Shown here: positions 62,824 to 64,000 of the stretch, piece after piece
Position numbering within the stretch: the stretch's first letter is position 1
Layout of the letters: each line of letters starts with the position of its first letter
Source of the DNA: Streptomyces caniferus
GTDB lineage: Bacteria > Actinomycetota > Actinomycetes > Streptomycetales > Streptomycetaceae
DNA length: 64,000 nucleotides
Assembly (NCBI RefSeq): GCF_009811555.1
Contig: NZ_BLIN01000005.1
Location: 2,365,501 to 2,429,500, forward strand
Direction of reading: 5' to 3'
Notes under the pieces: model-generated
The model's database searches: none
Seen by the model: only the letters and a program-made list of their open reading frames with translations
What the model was told of the DNA's origin: nothing
Made by a program: the position numbers and the translations under genes

Positions 62824-64000
62824 TCAGTCGCTCTTGGGCCACAGGCCGGGATCCGGGGTGAAGCGGATCTCCAGGGCGCCGTCGCGCAGTCCGGCACCGG
62901 AGACGGTGCAGCGGCGCAGCGCGGAGGGGAGCGTACGGATCCGCCGGAAGCGGCCGACGCTGACCACGATCTCGTCGCCGCGGCGCACCAGGCCGAGGCC
63001 CTTGCGCTCGGCGCCGGGCAGCGGCACCCGCCAGACGAGGATGCCGTCGGTGGCCAGCCGGTCCTCGACGGTCCAGGGGTCGGGGCGGGGCCCGTCGGCG
63101 GGTCCCGCGGCGCCGATCTCGCCGGCCGTCCCGTCGATCAACTCGTCCAGCTCGTCGACGCCCCGCGGGTCGCGTCCCAGGTGCGCCACCTCGTGGACCG
63201 GGACGTCGGGGAACTCCTCGCGCAGTGCCTTGAGCGCCGCCTGCTGGCTGCCGGAGAGGCCGGCGAGGAACGGATCCGCCGAGCCGGTGGGCAGCAGCCG
63301 GTTGACCACCACGCCGTCGGTGCGCCGGCCGTGCAGGGCGAGGCCGGCGCGGATGGTGCGCAGGTTGGCGGCGGCGACCGGGCCGGCGTCGGTGACCAGG
63401 CGGACGGATGTGCCGGGGTCGTCGATCGCCCGCTGGACGGCGGCGAGTTCGCTCTCCCAGCGCTCGGCGGCGTCGTAGAGCTTCTGGGCCGGCATCGGGA
63501 CGCCGGCGAGCTGGGCGAGCACCGGCCGCAGCGCACGGGCCGCCTGGCGCTCGGGGGGCAGCAGGCGGCGCAGATAGCGGCGCACCTGGGCCGGGAGGGC
63601 GAGCAGCCGGATCGTCTCGGCGGCCGAGGGCATGTCGACGACGATCAGGTCCCAGTCGTCCGAGGCGTGTTCGGCGCGCAGCGCGTGCAGCAGCGCGAAG
63701 TCCTCGGAGCCGGGGAGTTCGGTGAGTTCGTCCTCGTCGAGGGGGCTGGCCCCGAGCAGGTCGAGGGCCGCGCCGGCCCGCTCCTGGAAGGCGAGGAACT
63801 CCTGGCGGAAGCGGTCACCGGGGTCGATGCGCAGGGCGTGCAGGCCCGGGGCTATCTGGGTGGGGGCGTCGGCGCCGAGGGGGGTGCCCAGCACCGTTTC
63901 CGGGGCGCTGCTCTCGGTGGTGAGCAGGAGCGCCCGAGCGCCCCGGCGGGCGCCGGCCAGGGCCGTGGCGGCGGCGAGCGTGGTGCGGCCCGCGCCGCCG
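62824..64000 (-). CDS. ArsA-like ATPase, 3' part (5' end outside window)
   Basis: About 392 residues of a P-loop ATPase related to ArsA/GET3. The frame is open to the edge of the window, where it reads GGAGRTTLAAATALAGARRG: a P-loop with Arg where ArsA normally has Lys. Further marks are WDLIVVDMPSAAETIRLL (Walker B region with DMPSA in place of DTAPTGHTLRLL) and the VVVNRLLP segment. The C-terminal part forms a small beta-rich domain (about 63050-62824). An arsenite pump is not near, so a targeting or sensory role is likelier than arsenite resistance (inference). Confidence 0.82.
   Translation of the reverse strand, partial: GGAGRTTLAAATALAGARRGARALLLTTESSAPETVLGTPLGADAPTQIAPGLHALRIDPGDRFRQEFLAFQERAGAALDLLGASPLDEDELTELPGSEDFALLHALRAEHASDDWDLIVVDMPSAAETIRLLALPAQVRRYLRRLLPPERQAARALRPVLAQLAGVPMPAQKLYDAAERWESELAAVQRAIDDPGTSVRLVTDAGPVAAANLRTIRAGLALHGRRTDGVVVNRLLPTGSADPFLAGLSGSQQAALKALREEFPDVPVHEVAHLGRDPRGVDELDELIDGTAGEIGAAGPADGPRPDPWTVEDRLATDGILVWRVPLPGAERKGLGLVRRGDEIVVSVGRFRRIRTLPSALRRCTVSGAGLRDGALEIRFTPDPGLWPKSD

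Overview
The window is a core chromosomal segment of a high-GC actinomycete, almost certainly a Streptomyces. The evidence is third-position GC bias throughout, many GTG starts and GTGA/ATGA stop-start overlaps, a DivIVA with Pro/Gly/Gln-rich inserts, a division cluster that ends in ftsZ-pgeF-yggS-sepF-yggT-divIVA, and lineage-typical families (DUF3040, SAV_6107-type HEPN, MacRS, class II DAHP synthase). Gene order matches what I know of the S. coelicolor SCO2076-SCO2128 region. I see no prophage, insertion sequence, CRISPR array, tRNA or rRNA.

Layout. 1-2.3 kb: 3' part of ileS. 2.4-20.5 kb: the division and cell wall (dcw) cluster on the minus strand, transcribed rsmH-ftsL-ftsI-murE-murF-mraY-murD-ftsW-murG-ftsQ-ftsZ-pgeF-yggS-sepF-yggT-divIVA. 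It has no mraZ, murC or ftsA. 21-26.9 kb (plus): beta-carbonic anhydrase, then a MoxR-DUF58-(47-codon ORF)-transglutaminase operon. 27.2-30 kb (minus): DUF3040 protein, methyltransferase, a long G-rich low-complexity gap and a HEPN protein. 30.2-34.1 kb (plus): a TetR-type operator, a degenerate ABC-type ATPase, a YhgE/Pip membrane protein and a TetR regulator. 34.5-38.2 kb: DUF4126 protein, a phytoene-desaturase-like FAD protein and a membrane protein with a long Gln/Tyr/Gly-rich tail. 38.2-47.1 kb: metF, thiE, an Rv2175c-like regulator, an NAD(P)H reductase, a TPP riboswitch with thiO-thiS-thiG, a large inverted repeat and a PASTA-domain Ser/Thr kinase. 47.1-49.8 kb: endonuclease IV, a sulfite-oxidase-like protein, bacterioferritin and its ferredoxin. 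49.9-53.6 kb: divergent DAHP synthase and an attenuator-controlled fused anthranilate synthase. 53.5-64 kb: a D-lactate-dehydrogenase-like enzyme, 6-phosphofructokinase, MacRS, an acyltransferase, a hydrolase, small conserved genes, glucokinase, a DUF5304-like protein and the 3' part of an ArsA-like ATPase.

The genes form functional blocks: peptidoglycan precursor synthesis with septum assembly and polar growth; thiamine synthesis under TPP control; aromatic and tryptophan supply under ribosome-mediated attenuation; iron storage and release; and glucose entry into glycolysis (glkA, pfkA).

The least explained signals are three. At 44.5-45.1 kb, two copies of one element lie head to head; each holds a perfect hairpin with the same 13-nt loop but a different, compensated stem. 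At 30.2-34.1 kb, a YhgE/Pip gene is paired with an ATPase lacking the usual catalytic residues, behind a near-perfect TetR operator. At 28.7-29.5 kb there is a G-rich then C-rich low-complexity stretch. Starts were chosen from overlaps, Shine-Dalgarno sequences and family length, and several differ from the longest open frame.
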